From Geobacter sp. AOG2 (GTDB taxonomy: Bacteria; Desulfobacterota; Desulfuromonadia; Geobacterales; Pseudopelobacteraceae): a DNA stretch of 64,000 nucleotides. A program made the translations under genes and the position numbers. Of the stretch, positions 19,074 to 27,690 are shown piece after piece (the stretch's first letter is position 1; every line of letters starts with the position of its first letter). The stretch spans positions 1,657,762 through 1,721,761 of the forward strand of contig NZ_BLJA01000001.1 of assembly GCF_019972295.1 (NCBI RefSeq), written 5' to 3'. The notes beneath the pieces were generated by a model. It ran no database searches. It saw nothing but the letters and a program-made list of their open reading frames with translations, and was not told where the DNA came from.

Positions 19074-19628
19074 ATGAATGTTTCAGAGGCGATTTTATCG
19101 AGAAAAAGCATCAGAGCATACTTGGACGCGCCGGTTCCCGTCGATTTTGTGGAAAAGATAATTGAGGCGGCCCGATGTGCGCCGAATGCCGGTCCCTTTC
19201 AGATTTCAGTTGTCCGCAATGCGGGATTGCGACAGAAAATCAATGACCATACGCTCGATGCAATGGTTCACTCAGGCAATGAATTCCTTCAGCAGAGAGC
19301 CGCTTTGCCCGGATACCAGCCGCTTTACGGTGCTCCGGTGCTTTTCCTGCTCTCCGGGCCGGCCGATGCCCCCTACAGTGCCGTCAATACCGCGCTTGCC
19401 GCTGAGAACATGCTCCTCGAAGCGACCAGCTTGGGTTTAGGCTCGTGCTACCTCGTTTCCCCGACACTGGCGTTTAATGGCCCGAATAGCCTTGACCTGG
19501 TGCAAGAGGCAGGCATACCGGACGGCTATAAACTCCAGTGTGCGGCCGTTGTCGGGTATGCTGCGGATGAGAACAAATTTGCTCTTGGCGAGCGTAAGCG
19601 GAAGGGTTCAGTACATTACGCCGGCTGA
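19074..19628 (+). CDS. Nitroreductase-family protein
   Basis: A 184-residue FMN-dependent nitroreductase-like protein: the N-terminal SRKSIRAYLDAPV, AARCAPNAGPFQ (FMN-binding), NTALAAENMLLEATSLGLGSCY, and a C-terminal VVGYAADE. It probably reduces nitro or quinone compounds with NAD(P)H as a dimer; the physiological substrate is unknown. The start is the ATG at 19074, six bases after GGGAGG; the ATG two codons earlier touches the ribosome site. It lies 48 bp after nikO, so it may be on the same transcript. Confidence 0.87.
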   Translation: MNVSEAILSRKSIRAYLDAPVPVDFVEKIIEAARCAPNAGPFQISVVRNAGLRQKINDHTLDAMVHSGNEFLQQRAALPGYQPLYGAPVLFLLSGPADAPYSAVNTALAAENMLLEATSLGLGSCYLVSPTLAFNGPNSLDLVQEAGIPDGYKLQCAAVVGYAADENKFALGERKRKGSVHYAG

Positions 19629-19688
19629 AGGCGCCTCCGGTTAAGGAGGGCTCACAATACCAAGGTGGCGGCAAGGAGAGCTGCGGCC

Positions 19689-21071
19689 TTATCCCACCTC
19701 GCTGTATTCCCGTACCCGTAGTTCCACACCCAACGATTCGGCCAGCCGGCGGCAGGCTTCAATATCGACCCCCGGTACGGTTACGGCGCTGGCCACGACC
19801 TGGGGAATATACTCCCGTGCCGTGCGGATGAAGTCGCAGACACCCTCGAAGCCGGCTGCGCCGAAGGGGGTGTTGCAGAGCCGGCCGTAGGTGTCGCTGT
19901 CCGGGGCGTTCAGGCTGACCGAGATGCTGTCAACCAGCCCGGCCAGTTCGGGCAGGATGTTGCGCTGGTGGACCAGGTTGGCCTGGCCGTCGGTGTTGAT
20001 GCGGATGCGGTAGCCGCGTCCCTTGAGCTCGGTCGCCACCTGTTTGACCAGATCCAGCCGGATCAACGACTCGCCGTAGCCGCAGAAGACCACCTCATCG
20101 ATCCCCTCCGGTTTGCCGACAGCCGCCATTACCTCCTCGAAGGAGGGCTCTCCGTCCAGAAGCAGGTTGTGCCCCTTGACGGTGAAGTCGTCGAACTTCG
20201 CGCAGAAGCTGCACCGGTTCGAACAGCGGTTGGTGATGTTCAGGTAGAGTGAGTTGCGGATCATGTAGGCGATCTTGGTGGACTGGTCCCACAGGCGGAT
20301 ACCGAACAGGTCGCGGCAGTTCTTGGTAGTGATCCGGGCCACATCCTCCAGGGACAACCCCTTGGTCTCGGCCACCTTCTCCGCCGCCAGGCGCACGTAG
20401 GCCGGCTCGTTGCGTTTCCCGCGGTGGGGAACCGGCGTCAGGTAGGGACAGTCGGTCTCCACCAGCAGGCGGTCGATGCCGACGCTACGCACCACGTCGC
20501 GCAACGCCTCATTGGAAGGGTAGGTGACCGTACCGGGGATGGAGATGTACAGCCCCATGTCAACGGCTTGGGCGGCCATGGCGGCATCGCCGGAGAAACA
20601 GTGCAGCACCCCCCGGTGCACCCGCTCTTCCCGCAGGATTGCCAGCATGAGATCATGGGCGTCGCGGTCGTGGATGACGACCGGCATTTCCAGTTCGTTT
20701 GCCAGGCGCAGAAAACGGCGGAACACTTTTTCCTGCTCGTCTCTGGGGCAGTGGTCGCGGTAGAAGTCCAGGCCGATTTCCCCGATGGCGACCACCTTTG
20801 CGCTGGACCGGGCCAGATCACGAATTACATCATAGCACTGCTCCGTCACCCGGCCGGCGTCGTGGGGATGGACCCCGACCGCCGCATACATGTGGGGATA
20901 TTTCTCCGCCAGTTCGACCGATTCGCGGCTTGACTCGATATCCGTGCCCACCACCAGCATGGCGCCCACCCCGGCATCCTCGGCGCGTTTCAGCATCGCG
21001 TCGAAGTCGCCGGCGTAGTCGCGGTAGTAGATGTGGGAGTGGGAGTCGATGAGGATGCTGTTGTTAGTCAT
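19689..21071 (-). CDS. TatD-family deoxyribonuclease fused to a radical SAM domain
   Basis: A 460-residue fusion. Residues 1-~260 are a TatD metal-dependent hydrolase: the metal motif IDSHSHIYY, GVHPHDAG, AIGEIGLDFYRD, VIHDRDAHD, HCFSGD, ETDCPYLTPVPHRGKRNEP. Residues ~268-460 form a compact radical SAM domain: LYLNITNRCSNRCSFCAKF with the CxxxCxxC cluster, GYGESLIRLD for SAM binding, and RINTDGQANL. The second part matches the TatD-associated radical SAM family usually encoded as a separate neighbouring gene. The product of the radical SAM half is unknown. Both halves keep their catalytic residues. Confidence 0.9.
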   Translation of the reverse strand: MTNNSILIDSHSHIYYRDYAGDFDAMLKRAEDAGVGAMLVVGTDIESSRESVELAEKYPHMYAAVGVHPHDAGRVTEQCYDVIRDLARSSAKVVAIGEIGLDFYRDHCPRDEQEKVFRRFLRLANELEMPVVIHDRDAHDLMLAILREERVHRGVLHCFSGDAAMAAQAVDMGLYISIPGTVTYPSNEALRDVVRSVGIDRLLVETDCPYLTPVPHRGKRNEPAYVRLAAEKVAETKGLSLEDVARITTKNCRDLFGIRLWDQSTKIAYMIRNSLYLNITNRCSNRCSFCAKFDDFTVKGHNLLLDGEPSFEEVMAAVGKPEGIDEVVFCGYGESLIRLDLVKQVATELKGRGYRIRINTDGQANLVHQRNILPELAGLVDSISVSLNAPDSDTYGRLCNTPFGAAGFEGVCDFIRTAREYIPQVVASAVTVPGVDIEACRRLAESLGVELRVREYSEVG

Positions 21072-21088
21072 CTATTGGTTCCTTTTAC

Positions 21089-21209
21089 AGGTTGTTGAAA
21101 AACAGCCATCTCGCCACCGTCCTCGAAAGCCCCGTTGTGCGGCGTAGCGCTGCTACGCCTCCGCAGGGCTTTCTGCGGGTGCGACGATCTGACTATTTTT
21201 GAACAACCT
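21089..21209 (+). repeat. 121-bp hairpin element H (copy 3 of 3)
   Basis: Same orientation and length as element E, upstream of the TatD-radical SAM gene and downstream of truD. The middle helix is AAAGCC/GGCTTT (21126-21131 with 21167-21172). The outer ends AGGTTGTT/AACAACCT are identical to the other copies. Confidence 0.85.
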
Positions 21210-21261
21210 GAGTAGTGCAAAAACCTGTTTGCGTAGACATTATCTCTCTCTGGCAGGATAA

Positions 21262-22482
21262 TCAGAATGTTTTTGTAATCTCCCGGATCACTGATGTTGC
21301 GTAGCTTCCCTTTGGCAGGCTGAACTCAAGTTCCAATCTGTCCGCTTCGATCCGAAATGAGGGCGTTTCCAGCGGCACCCGCAACGGCCGCCGCTCGCCT
21401 TCCATCCTCAAACCGCCTCCCAGGTCGAAATCAGCCGGACGTATATGTTCATTGTCGAGAATGTGCTGTTCGATTTCAAGAGGTTTTCCCGCCGGCTGCT
21501 TCATCTTGCAGCCGAAGATCGGGCCGGTGGCGGATATCTCAAAGGTACTGGCCCGTTCTGTCTCACTCTCGACATCCTCCACCAGAAAGCAGGCGCCGTT
21601 CACGTGCTTCCACGCAAGGTCCCCCGGCAGCAGGGCGTCGATCTGTTCGATGCGCTGTTCCACAACCTGGTCGAAGAACCAGGATTGCAGGGCCGAGAGG
21701 TAGAGTTTTTTCAGGCGGGGGTGGATGGCGGCAAAGGCTCGTTCGAGTCCGTCTGGCCGAGCCACCAGCCGCTGTAGCACCTCCCGCTCGCTGCGGCAAT
21801 GACGGGGAAACAGCTCCAGGGCCTGGGGCAGATCGCCCCGTTGATAGGCTTCGATCCCGGCTCGCCACTGATCGTCGCGCACCGCCGTGGGTTCGCCAAT
21901 CAGCCGGTCTATCGCTCCCTGCCAGTCGCGCCTCAGCATGGCCGCGCCGATCAGGTGGGAGTTTCCTTGGGCACCGTAACGCTGATAACCGAAATAATTG
22001 GGCACGCCCCGTTGTTCGAGAATTTCCAATGCCGCGGGCACGATCTCCACGGCATTCGCTGCGATGCCCCGGATGACGATGCGGAAACGGTTCCCCTTGA
22101 GGTGCCCCAGTTTGAGTTTGTTGGTGTGACGGGCTGCGGAAACGATCTTTAGCCCGTCCAGTTCCAGCCCTAGAACGGTTTCCGGCTTGATGTGTTCGAT
22201 GGATATGGTCTGGCGGGTAACCCCGGCGGCATCCTTCATGCCTGCGTAACCGATGGCGCGCTCCGCAATGTTTACGTGCCGGGCGATACGGCGGATGGCC
22301 TCCAGGGTCGTGATGCCACGTTTTTCCACGGTCAGGTAAGCATGATCGCCGGAGCCGCAAGGTTGGTAGGACGGAATCTCCTCCACCCGGAAGTCGTCGC
22401 ACGACTCCTTGATCGCCCCGCCGGTGCCGGGGAGGGCGGCGGTTAGGTAGGGGCGCGCGAATGTGGTGTTTTCCGGCGTCAT
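21262..22482 (-). CDS. truD: tRNA pseudouridine(13) synthase TruD
   Basis: A 406-residue TruD: the N-terminal KESCDDFRVEEIP motif, the catalytic Asp (about residue 84) in GYAGMKDAAGVTRQ, NRFRIVIRG, and the PNYFGYQRYGAQGNSH motif. It isomerises U13 in tRNA. The ATG at 22482 lies 2 bp after the stop of the upstream membrane protein gene; the longer open frame runs back into that gene. Last gene of a leftward trmL / membrane protein / truD unit. Confidence 0.95.
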   Translation of the reverse strand: MTPENTTFARPYLTAALPGTGGAIKESCDDFRVEEIPSYQPCGSGDHAYLTVEKRGITTLEAIRRIARHVNIAERAIGYAGMKDAAGVTRQTISIEHIKPETVLGLELDGLKIVSAARHTNKLKLGHLKGNRFRIVIRGIAANAVEIVPAALEILEQRGVPNYFGYQRYGAQGNSHLIGAAMLRRDWQGAIDRLIGEPTAVRDDQWRAGIEAYQRGDLPQALELFPRHCRSEREVLQRLVARPDGLERAFAAIHPRLKKLYLSALQSWFFDQVVEQRIEQIDALLPGDLAWKHVNGACFLVEDVESETERASTFEISATGPIFGCKMKQPAGKPLEIEQHILDNEHIRPADFDLGGGLRMEGERRPLRVPLETPSFRIEADRLELEFSLPKGSYATSVIREITKTF

Positions 22483-22484
22483 AT

Positions 22485-22865
22485 TCAATGCCTCATTCTC
22501 ATCATGCCTGAGATCGCCCCGCTGGCAAAAGCGATCAGCCAGCACGTATAGATAGTCAGGCTAACTCGATGGAAGACGCGGTTGACGGCCTCGGTCTTAT
22601 TGGCGAGCGACGCCACCAGCGCCAGCATAAAATGGAATGCCATGCCGGCCAGCGAGGCTATGCCGGTAATATTGTGCCACTCGGGCGCTTTGCCGTAAGC
22701 GACGGCAAACAGGTTCATCTGGTGGGTTCCCAGGTAGTCGCACAAAAGACCTATACCGAAGATGACGAGATGTTTGCGGTGCAACCCCTGCCTGCGCCCG
22801 CTAAAGACCGCCCATGTGTAGAAGACCAGGGCCAGGTTCATCCAGATTACAGCTCGCATCAGCAT
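22485..22865 (-). CDS. Small integral membrane protein, HsmA-like
   Basis: A 126-residue protein with four likely TM helices, including WMNLALVFYTWAVF, HLVIFGIGLLCDYLG and YTCWLIAFASGAISGM. It resembles the HsmA-type family of four-helix membrane proteins, whose function is poorly known. The start codon overlaps the trmL stop (TGATG), and the stop lies 2 bp before truD, so it is translated as part of a tRNA-modification operon although no direct link to tRNA is evident. Confidence 0.72.
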   Translation of the reverse strand: MLMRAVIWMNLALVFYTWAVFSGRRQGLHRKHLVIFGIGLLCDYLGTHQMNLFAVAYGKAPEWHNITGIASLAGMAFHFMLALVASLANKTEAVNRVFHRVSLTIYTCWLIAFASGAISGMMRMRH

Positions 22866-23347
22866 CAGTCTATCCTCCCGCTTTGGCGTAAAGCCTCATA
22901 AAGTACAATCCCTGCCGAGGTTGACAGGTTCAGGCTGCGCACTGCCCCGGCCGGCATGGGGATCGTAATGCAGGTATCCGGATTGGAGTTGAGCAGCGCC
23001 TCGGGCAATCCCTTTGTTTCTTTTCCAAAGACCAGAAAATCTCCCGGCCGGAAGGCGGCTTTCAGGTAGCTGCGGGCAACCTTGGTGCTGAGATAGAAAA
23101 AACGGCTTTGGGAAGTGCTCGCCTGGAGTGCCTCCAGAGTGTCCCAGCGACGTACAGTCACATGCTTCCAGTAATCAAGCCCGGCCCGTTTCAGGTGCTT
23201 GTCGTCGATGGAAAAACCAAGCGGCCCTACCAAGTGCAGGATGCTGCCGGTGGCGGCGCACAGACGAGCGATATTTCCGGTGTTGGGAGGAATCTCCGGT
23301 TCGACCAGTACGATATTGAATGGTATGTTCGATGTGTTCGAGGGCAC
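22865..23347 (-). CDS. trmL: tRNA (cytidine/uridine-34-2'-O)-methyltransferase TrmL
   Basis: A 160-residue SPOUT methyltransferase with the knot motifs of TrmL: NIVLVEPEIPPNTGNIARLCAA, FGKETKGLP and NLSTSAGIVLYEALRQ. It uses SAM to methylate the wobble ribose of certain tRNA-Leu species. The start is GTG with AAGGA upstream. Length is typical. Confidence 0.93.
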   Translation of the reverse strand: MPSNTSNIPFNIVLVEPEIPPNTGNIARLCAATGSILHLVGPLGFSIDDKHLKRAGLDYWKHVTVRRWDTLEALQASTSQSRFFYLSTKVARSYLKAAFRPGDFLVFGKETKGLPEALLNSNPDTCITIPMPAGAVRSLNLSTSAGIVLYEALRQSGRID

Positions 23348-23500
23348 GAATTGTTCCTTAGAGTTATTTAAAAGCTGTAACCATAGACCACTTATATTTC
23401 AAAATCAACCGCGCCAACTTCGTATACCCTACCGGCTCTTGCAATTTTTATCCGTCAAGGCTACTATGAGCCCACAAATTATTGATACTGGGGAGTTGCA

Positions 23501-25126
23501 ATGAAGATTATCGTAACTGATGAAGTATCTGCGGAAGGGCTTGCTCTGTTGACCCAGGATGCGCGCATTCAACTGGATGTGAAGCTGGGGTTGAAAAAAG
23601 AGGAACTGCTGGCGGTCATCGGCGACTATGAAGCAATCATCACTCGAAGCGGCACCACCGTTGACAAAACCCTGTTGGACGCGGCCACCAAGTTGAAGAT
23701 CGTTGCCCGGGCCGGGGTCGGCATCGACAATGTGGATGTGGACTACGCCAGTTCCAAGGGCGTCATCGTGGTAAACGCACCATTCGGCAATACCAATAGC
23801 GCCGCTGAACATACCCTGGCGCTTCTTCTTTCCTTCTGCCGCAATGTCACCATTGCCAATGCCAGCCTGAAAGCCGGCGAATGGAAGCGGGCTCCCTTTA
23901 CCGGCCACGAACTGAAGGGCAGGGTCGCCGGCGTGATCGGGCTCGGCAAGGTTGGTGGCCGGGTGGCGACACGGCTCAAGGCCTTCGAATGCGAAGTGCT
24001 GGCCTGCGATCCCTATGTTTCGGTCAAGCGTGCCAACGACTTGGGGGTCAAACTGGTTTCCCACGATGAAATCTACAAAAATTGCGACATCATCACCGTT
24101 CACACCCCGCTGACCGATGAGACCCGCGACATGATCGGCCCTCGCGAATTCGGGTTGATGAAGAGCGGCGTCATCATTCTCAATGTGGCGCGCGGGGGGA
24201 TCATCAACGAGCAGGCTTTGCTGGACAACCTGGTCTCCGGCAAAGTCGTCGGCGGCGCCGTGGACGTCTGGAGTCAGGAACCGCCTTCGTCAGAGACGCT
24301 CAAACAACTGATCGCCAACAACAAATTGGTGGTGACCCCGCACCTTGGCGCAAACACCTTCGAAGCCCAGGTCAATGTGGCCATCGATGTCTCCCGCGAG
24401 ATCATCAACTATCTGGACGACAAGCCGATGGAGAACGCCGTCAATATCCCCCGCTTCGATCTGGCCCTTATGGACCAGATGCGTCCGTTCCTCAATCTGA
24501 TGAGCGTTATGTGCGACTTCGGCATCCAACTGGTGGACAATAACCTGGAAAAGGTCAGTTTCGGTTTTGCCGGCAGTATTGCCCATTACGACTGTTCACC
24601 CTTGGCTGTCTGCGGCCTGACCGCTCTGCTGAACCGTGTGGTTGACCAGGACGTCAACATGGTCAATGCCTCGCTGATCGCCGAGCAGATGGGTATCGTG
24701 GTGGAAGAGTCCAAGACAACCCAGGGGGGCGCCTTCTCCAATGTCATTACCCTGGTGATCGAAGGGCAGGGCAAGCGCCGGCTGGTTTCGGGCACACTCT
24801 TCGAAGGTTCACCCCGCATCGTGAAGCTGCGCGACTATTCCATGGATTTCACTCCCGAAGAGCACATGCTGCTCCTGAACTATGACGACCGTCCCGGCAT
24901 AATCGGCAAGATCGGCACCATCATGGGGCAGTACAACATCAATATCGGTTCAATGAACCTGGGACGGCGTGAAAAGAAGGGAGAGGCCATGGTACTGCTT
25001 TCCCTCGACTCGGCCGTGCCCGATAACGTGCTTCAGGAGATAAAGACCGCCACCGATGCCTCCTTCATCAAGGCGTTGCATATGCGCGTCGGAGCCTGTA
25101 CCCGCAGCTGCGGCTGCGGCGCCTGA
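23501..25126 (+). CDS. serA: D-3-phosphoglycerate dehydrogenase
   Basis: A 541-residue long-form SerA. The NAD-binding motif is VIGLGKVGGRVATRLKAF, the active site has Arg in LNVARGGIINE and the His pair in TPHLGANTFEAQ, followed by the intervening ASB domain and a C-terminal ACT domain (LLNYDDRPGIIGKIGTIMG) that senses serine in this family. It catalyses the first step of serine synthesis. The C-terminus ends in a Cys-rich tail (ACTRSCGCGA), unusual for the family. Confidence 0.95.
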   Translation: MKIIVTDEVSAEGLALLTQDARIQLDVKLGLKKEELLAVIGDYEAIITRSGTTVDKTLLDAATKLKIVARAGVGIDNVDVDYASSKGVIVVNAPFGNTNSAAEHTLALLLSFCRNVTIANASLKAGEWKRAPFTGHELKGRVAGVIGLGKVGGRVATRLKAFECEVLACDPYVSVKRANDLGVKLVSHDEIYKNCDIITVHTPLTDETRDMIGPREFGLMKSGVIILNVARGGIINEQALLDNLVSGKVVGGAVDVWSQEPPSSETLKQLIANNKLVVTPHLGANTFEAQVNVAIDVSREIINYLDDKPMENAVNIPRFDLALMDQMRPFLNLMSVMCDFGIQLVDNNLEKVSFGFAGSIAHYDCSPLAVCGLTALLNRVVDQDVNMVNASLIAEQMGIVVEESKTTQGGAFSNVITLVIEGQGKRRLVSGTLFEGSPRIVKLRDYSMDFTPEEHMLLLNYDDRPGIIGKIGTIMGQYNINIGSMNLGRREKKGEAMVLLSLDSAVPDNVLQEIKTATDASFIKALHMRVGACTRSCGCGA

Positions 25127-25139
25127 GGTCCCGGTCTCC

Positions 25140-25922
25140 ATGCAGTTTCCCCACATTAATCCTGTTTTTCTAAGCATCGGCCCGCTCCAGTTTCGCTGGT
25201 ACGGGCTGATGTACGTTTTGGGTTTCGTTGCCACCTATTTCATTCTTCGTGCCGAGGTTCGGCGCAAAAAACTTCCCCTGACCCCGGACGACGTAGCCGA
25301 TCTGGTTTTTTACGGCGCCCTGGGGGTTGTTCTGGGTGGACGGCTCGGCTATATCCTGTTCTATGACCTTGGGGTTTACCTTGCCGACCCATTGCAAGTC
25401 TTTGCGGTCTGGAAGGGAGGTATGTCCTTTCACGGCGGCTTTTTGGGAGTTATCCTTTCCTTTGTTCTGTTCGCTCGGCGCAAAAAGATTCCTTTCTGGG
25501 TGCTGATCGATATGGCGGCGCAATGCGCGCCGGTCGGATTGGGGCTCGGCAGGATCGGCAATTTCATTAATGGAGAACTGTACGGCAGACCGACAGATGC
25601 CCCCTGGGGAATGATCTTTCCGGGAGGGGGCGACCTCCCGCGCCATCCCTCGCAACTCTACGAGGCCTCTCTGGAGGGGGTGGTCCTGTTCTTCATTGTA
25701 CGTATCATGGCCCGTAAGTCTGATGTGACCGGCATCCCTGCCTGGACCTTCTGCGCAGGTTACGGCCTGTTCCGTTTTATTGTCGAATTTTTCCGCCAAC
25801 CCGATGCGCAGATCGGTACCTTCCTCAGTTTCTTTTCCATGGGGCAGCTTTTGAGCTTGCCCATGTTCCTTGTGGGCAGCTTCATGGTCATCAGATTATC
25901 CCGGCGACCTTCTTCTCTTTGA
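25140..25922 (+). CDS. lgt: Phosphatidylglycerol-prolipoprotein diacylglyceryl transferase
   Basis: A 260-residue polytopic enzyme that moves diacylglycerol onto the lipobox Cys of prolipoproteins. It shows the N-terminal RWYGLMYVLGF, MSFHGGFLG, the Lgt signature GRIGNFINGELYGRPT, and HPSQLYEA. The open frame extends upstream into serA, but MQFPHINPVFLSIGP is the family start (25140). It begins 13 bp after serA, so the two are probably co-transcribed. Confidence 0.95.
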   Translation: MQFPHINPVFLSIGPLQFRWYGLMYVLGFVATYFILRAEVRRKKLPLTPDDVADLVFYGALGVVLGGRLGYILFYDLGVYLADPLQVFAVWKGGMSFHGGFLGVILSFVLFARRKKIPFWVLIDMAAQCAPVGLGLGRIGNFINGELYGRPTDAPWGMIFPGGGDLPRHPSQLYEASLEGVVLFFIVRIMARKSDVTGIPAWTFCAGYGLFRFIVEFFRQPDAQIGTFLSFFSMGQLLSLPMFLVGSFMVIRLSRRPSSL

Positions 25923-25928
25923 ATCCAG

Positions 25929-25961
25929 AACGCCCTCCCTTCATGTGAAGGGAGGGCGTTT
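25929..25961 (+). terminator. Terminator after lgt
   Basis: A 14-bp stem (AACGCCCTCCCTTC with its complement) around a short loop, ending in TTT. It separates serA-lgt from ferritin. Confidence 0.8.
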
Positions 25962-26018
25962 ACATGCCCTGTTTAAGGGGTATACTGAAGTAAAACATAT
26001 GACAGGAGGCTTTTCCCC

Positions 26019-26540
26019 ATGATAAGCAAAAAAATGGCTGATTCACTCAACAAGCATATGAATCTTGAACTCTATTCCGCGCACATCTACCTCTCCATGT
26101 CGTCCTGTGCCAACGAGATGGGGCTGAAAGGGGCGGCCAACTGGTTCATGGTGCAGTATCGGGAGGAAATGGTTCATTTTATGAAATTCTACGCCTACCT
26201 TGTCGACCAGGGGGTGAATGTGGAACTCCTGTCCAGCAAGTCTGTGCCGAACACCTATAAGTCGCTGCTTGAGATGATGCAGAGGACCTTGGCCCATGAG
26301 GAGCTTATTACCAAATGCATTAACGAACTGAGCGAGCAAGCTGCTCAGGAGAGGGATCACGCGACGCAGATATTCCTGCAATGGTTCGTGACTGAACAGA
26401 TCGAGGAGGAAAATAACGACCGCGACCTGATCGCCAAGCTCAAACTGGTCGGCGACAATGGCCACGGCATCCTGATGATCGATGCCGACATGGCAAAACG
26501 CGTGTTTGTACTGCCTGCAGGTACCCCGTTCGCGGTCTAG
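26019..26540 (+). CDS. ftnA: Ferritin (iron-storage protein)
   Basis: A 173-residue non-heme ferritin. Ferroxidase ligands are visible in NLELYSAHIYL (Glu17), QYREEMVHFMKF (the Glu-x-x-His pair near 50-53), AHEELIT and FVTEQIEEE. The four-helix bundle length is normal. It oxidises and stores Fe in a 24-mer shell. AGGAGG lies 9 bases before the ATG. No Fur box was confirmed by eye. Confidence 0.95.
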   Translation: MISKKMADSLNKHMNLELYSAHIYLSMSSCANEMGLKGAANWFMVQYREEMVHFMKFYAYLVDQGVNVELLSSKSVPNTYKSLLEMMQRTLAHEELITKCINELSEQAAQERDHATQIFLQWFVTEQIEEENNDRDLIAKLKLVGDNGHGILMIDADMAKRVFVLPAGTPFAV

Positions 26541-26691
26541 TGTCCCATGCGGTGAGTTCGCCAGCTCTTTTGTCTGCTGCCGTCGTTACGGCTTCTTGAC
26601 ATAGACCCTGCCATAGCCGTGTCGCTGCGCCTTGGAATCGGCCAGACCAGCTTGGAATTACTTCCCACAGCTAACCGTACAGGACACTGAC

Positions 26692-26925
26692 ATGAAGATT
26701 CGTTTCTGCGAACATAACAAGGGCAAAGGCAAGGTATATCGTCGCTTGACCGAGGAATTCCCCGATCTCAATATCAAGGTCAAGGAATGCATAAAACAGT
26801 GCTCCGCATGCCGGGAGATGCCCATGGCCACGGTGGATAAGAAAAAGCTCACCGCCCGTGACGGGGATGAACTTTACAACAAAATCGTTGCAGCGATTCG
26901 CATGAAGCAGGCAAAAGAGGAATGA
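26692..26925 (+). CDS. DUF1450-like small Cys protein
   Basis: A 77-residue protein. MKIRFCEHNKGKGKVYRRL is followed by a CIKQCSAC triple-Cys motif and EMPMATVDKK. The pattern fits DUF1450 (YuzB-like) proteins, a small thioredoxin-like or metal-binding family of unknown role. The ATG at 26692 is the natural start; the longer open frame is non-homologous. No strong ribosome site is seen. Confidence 0.7.
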   Translation: MKIRFCEHNKGKGKVYRRLTEEFPDLNIKVKECIKQCSACREMPMATVDKKKLTARDGDELYNKIVAAIRMKQAKEE

Positions 26926-26991
26926 ACACTAGGCGCCGTGTTTCTATCTTGGTTTTTCGCTTCCAATGGCTTGGCGGTGCGTGATTGACGG

Positions 26992-27020
26992 TTGCCGTCC
27001 ATGGCGGTTTGTGCTATATA
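26992..27020 (+). promoter_or_regulatory. Promoter for tRNA-Arg
   Basis: TTGCCG, 17 bases, TATATA, with a predicted start about 23 bases before the tRNA. Confidence 0.55.
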
Positions 27021-27049
27021 TCTCAACTTCCTCTTCGTTAGCAGAGTAT

Positions 27050-27126
27050 GCGCCCGTAGCTCAGTTGGATAGAGCAACGGCCTTCTAAGCCGTGGGCCAC
27101 AGGTTCGAATCCTGTCGGGCGCGCCA
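27050..27126 (+). tRNA. tRNA-Arg (anticodon TCT)
   Basis: A 77-base cloverleaf: acceptor GCGCCCG/CGGGCGC, discriminator G, encoded CCA, anticodon loop CTTCTAA closed by CGGC/GCCG, and T-loop GGTTCGAATCC. Confidence 0.96.
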
Positions 27127-27134
27127 GTAAAAAT

Positions 27135-27165
27135 GCGGGTTTACTAAATTGTAAAACCCGCTTTT
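27135..27165 (+). terminator. Terminator after tRNA-Arg
   Basis: GCGGGTTT pairs with AAACCCGC around an A/T-rich loop and runs into CTTTTG. Confidence 0.75.
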
Positions 27166-27222
27166 GCTTTCCTGGTTTCATACGGGTTGCAGCAGGTTGA
27201 TTTTGAATACCGACCACCAAAC

Positions 27223-27256
27223 AAAAAAGGCTGTCCATCACTGGGCAGCCTTTTTT
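27223..27256. terminator. Bidirectional terminator hairpin
   Basis: AAAAAAGGCTGTCC, a 6-base loop, and GGGCAGCCTTTTTT: a strong stem with A and T runs on both sides, 97 bp after tRNA-Arg. Confidence 0.75.
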
Positions 27257-27581
27257 GTATTCGCTTTTGGGGATTTGCGCCGGGATACCTACACGCCGTC
27301 ACCTGGCCCAATCTCCATTGCCAAAGGTCCATACTGCACCGGAATTCAGGATGTCTTTTCCGATCAGTCGCCCATACGAATGTTCCGGTTGCGGCAAGTT
27401 TGCCGTAGAAACCCAGGCCAGGAGAACCCATCTACACTGGGGGCACCTACCCCAATGTACTTTGGGTGGAGATATCCGTATTTTTTTGTTCACAATTCAT
27501 CGTTTTTATGAGATTTATAGAGTAAATTAATAGTTCCTTAGGCCTTTGAACGCCAATCTTGGTTGAGGTCTACTAAAATGG
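27257..27581. other. Gene-poor stretch with degenerate short frames
   Basis: No convincing gene. A plus-strand frame ending at 27530 contains a CSGCGK motif and spaced His/Cys residues that could come from a small zinc-ribbon protein, but it has no ribosome site and the C-terminus is low in quality. The stretch lies between two strong bidirectional terminators and may be the remnant of a lost gene. Confidence 0.35.
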
Positions 27582-27627
27582 AAAAAAGCCGGATTACCTG
27601 TCAATATGAGGAATCCGGCTTTTTTTA
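27582..27627. terminator. Strong bidirectional terminator
   Basis: AAAAAAGCCGGATT, a 16-base loop, and AATCCGGCTTTTTTT. It isolates the downstream cytochrome gene from anything to the left. Confidence 0.8.
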
Positions 27628-27690
27628 AGGTAGCAGTTTTACGTTCTCGATAGTGTGTGCTGAAACCAACGCCAAGGGGGAGCCTGAATT

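Noticed and set aside
27187-27530. Plus-strand frames with CSGCGK-like Cys motif
   Set aside because: No ribosome site, overlaps a terminator at its left end, and the protein has no coherent fold signal. Recorded as a possible remnant only.
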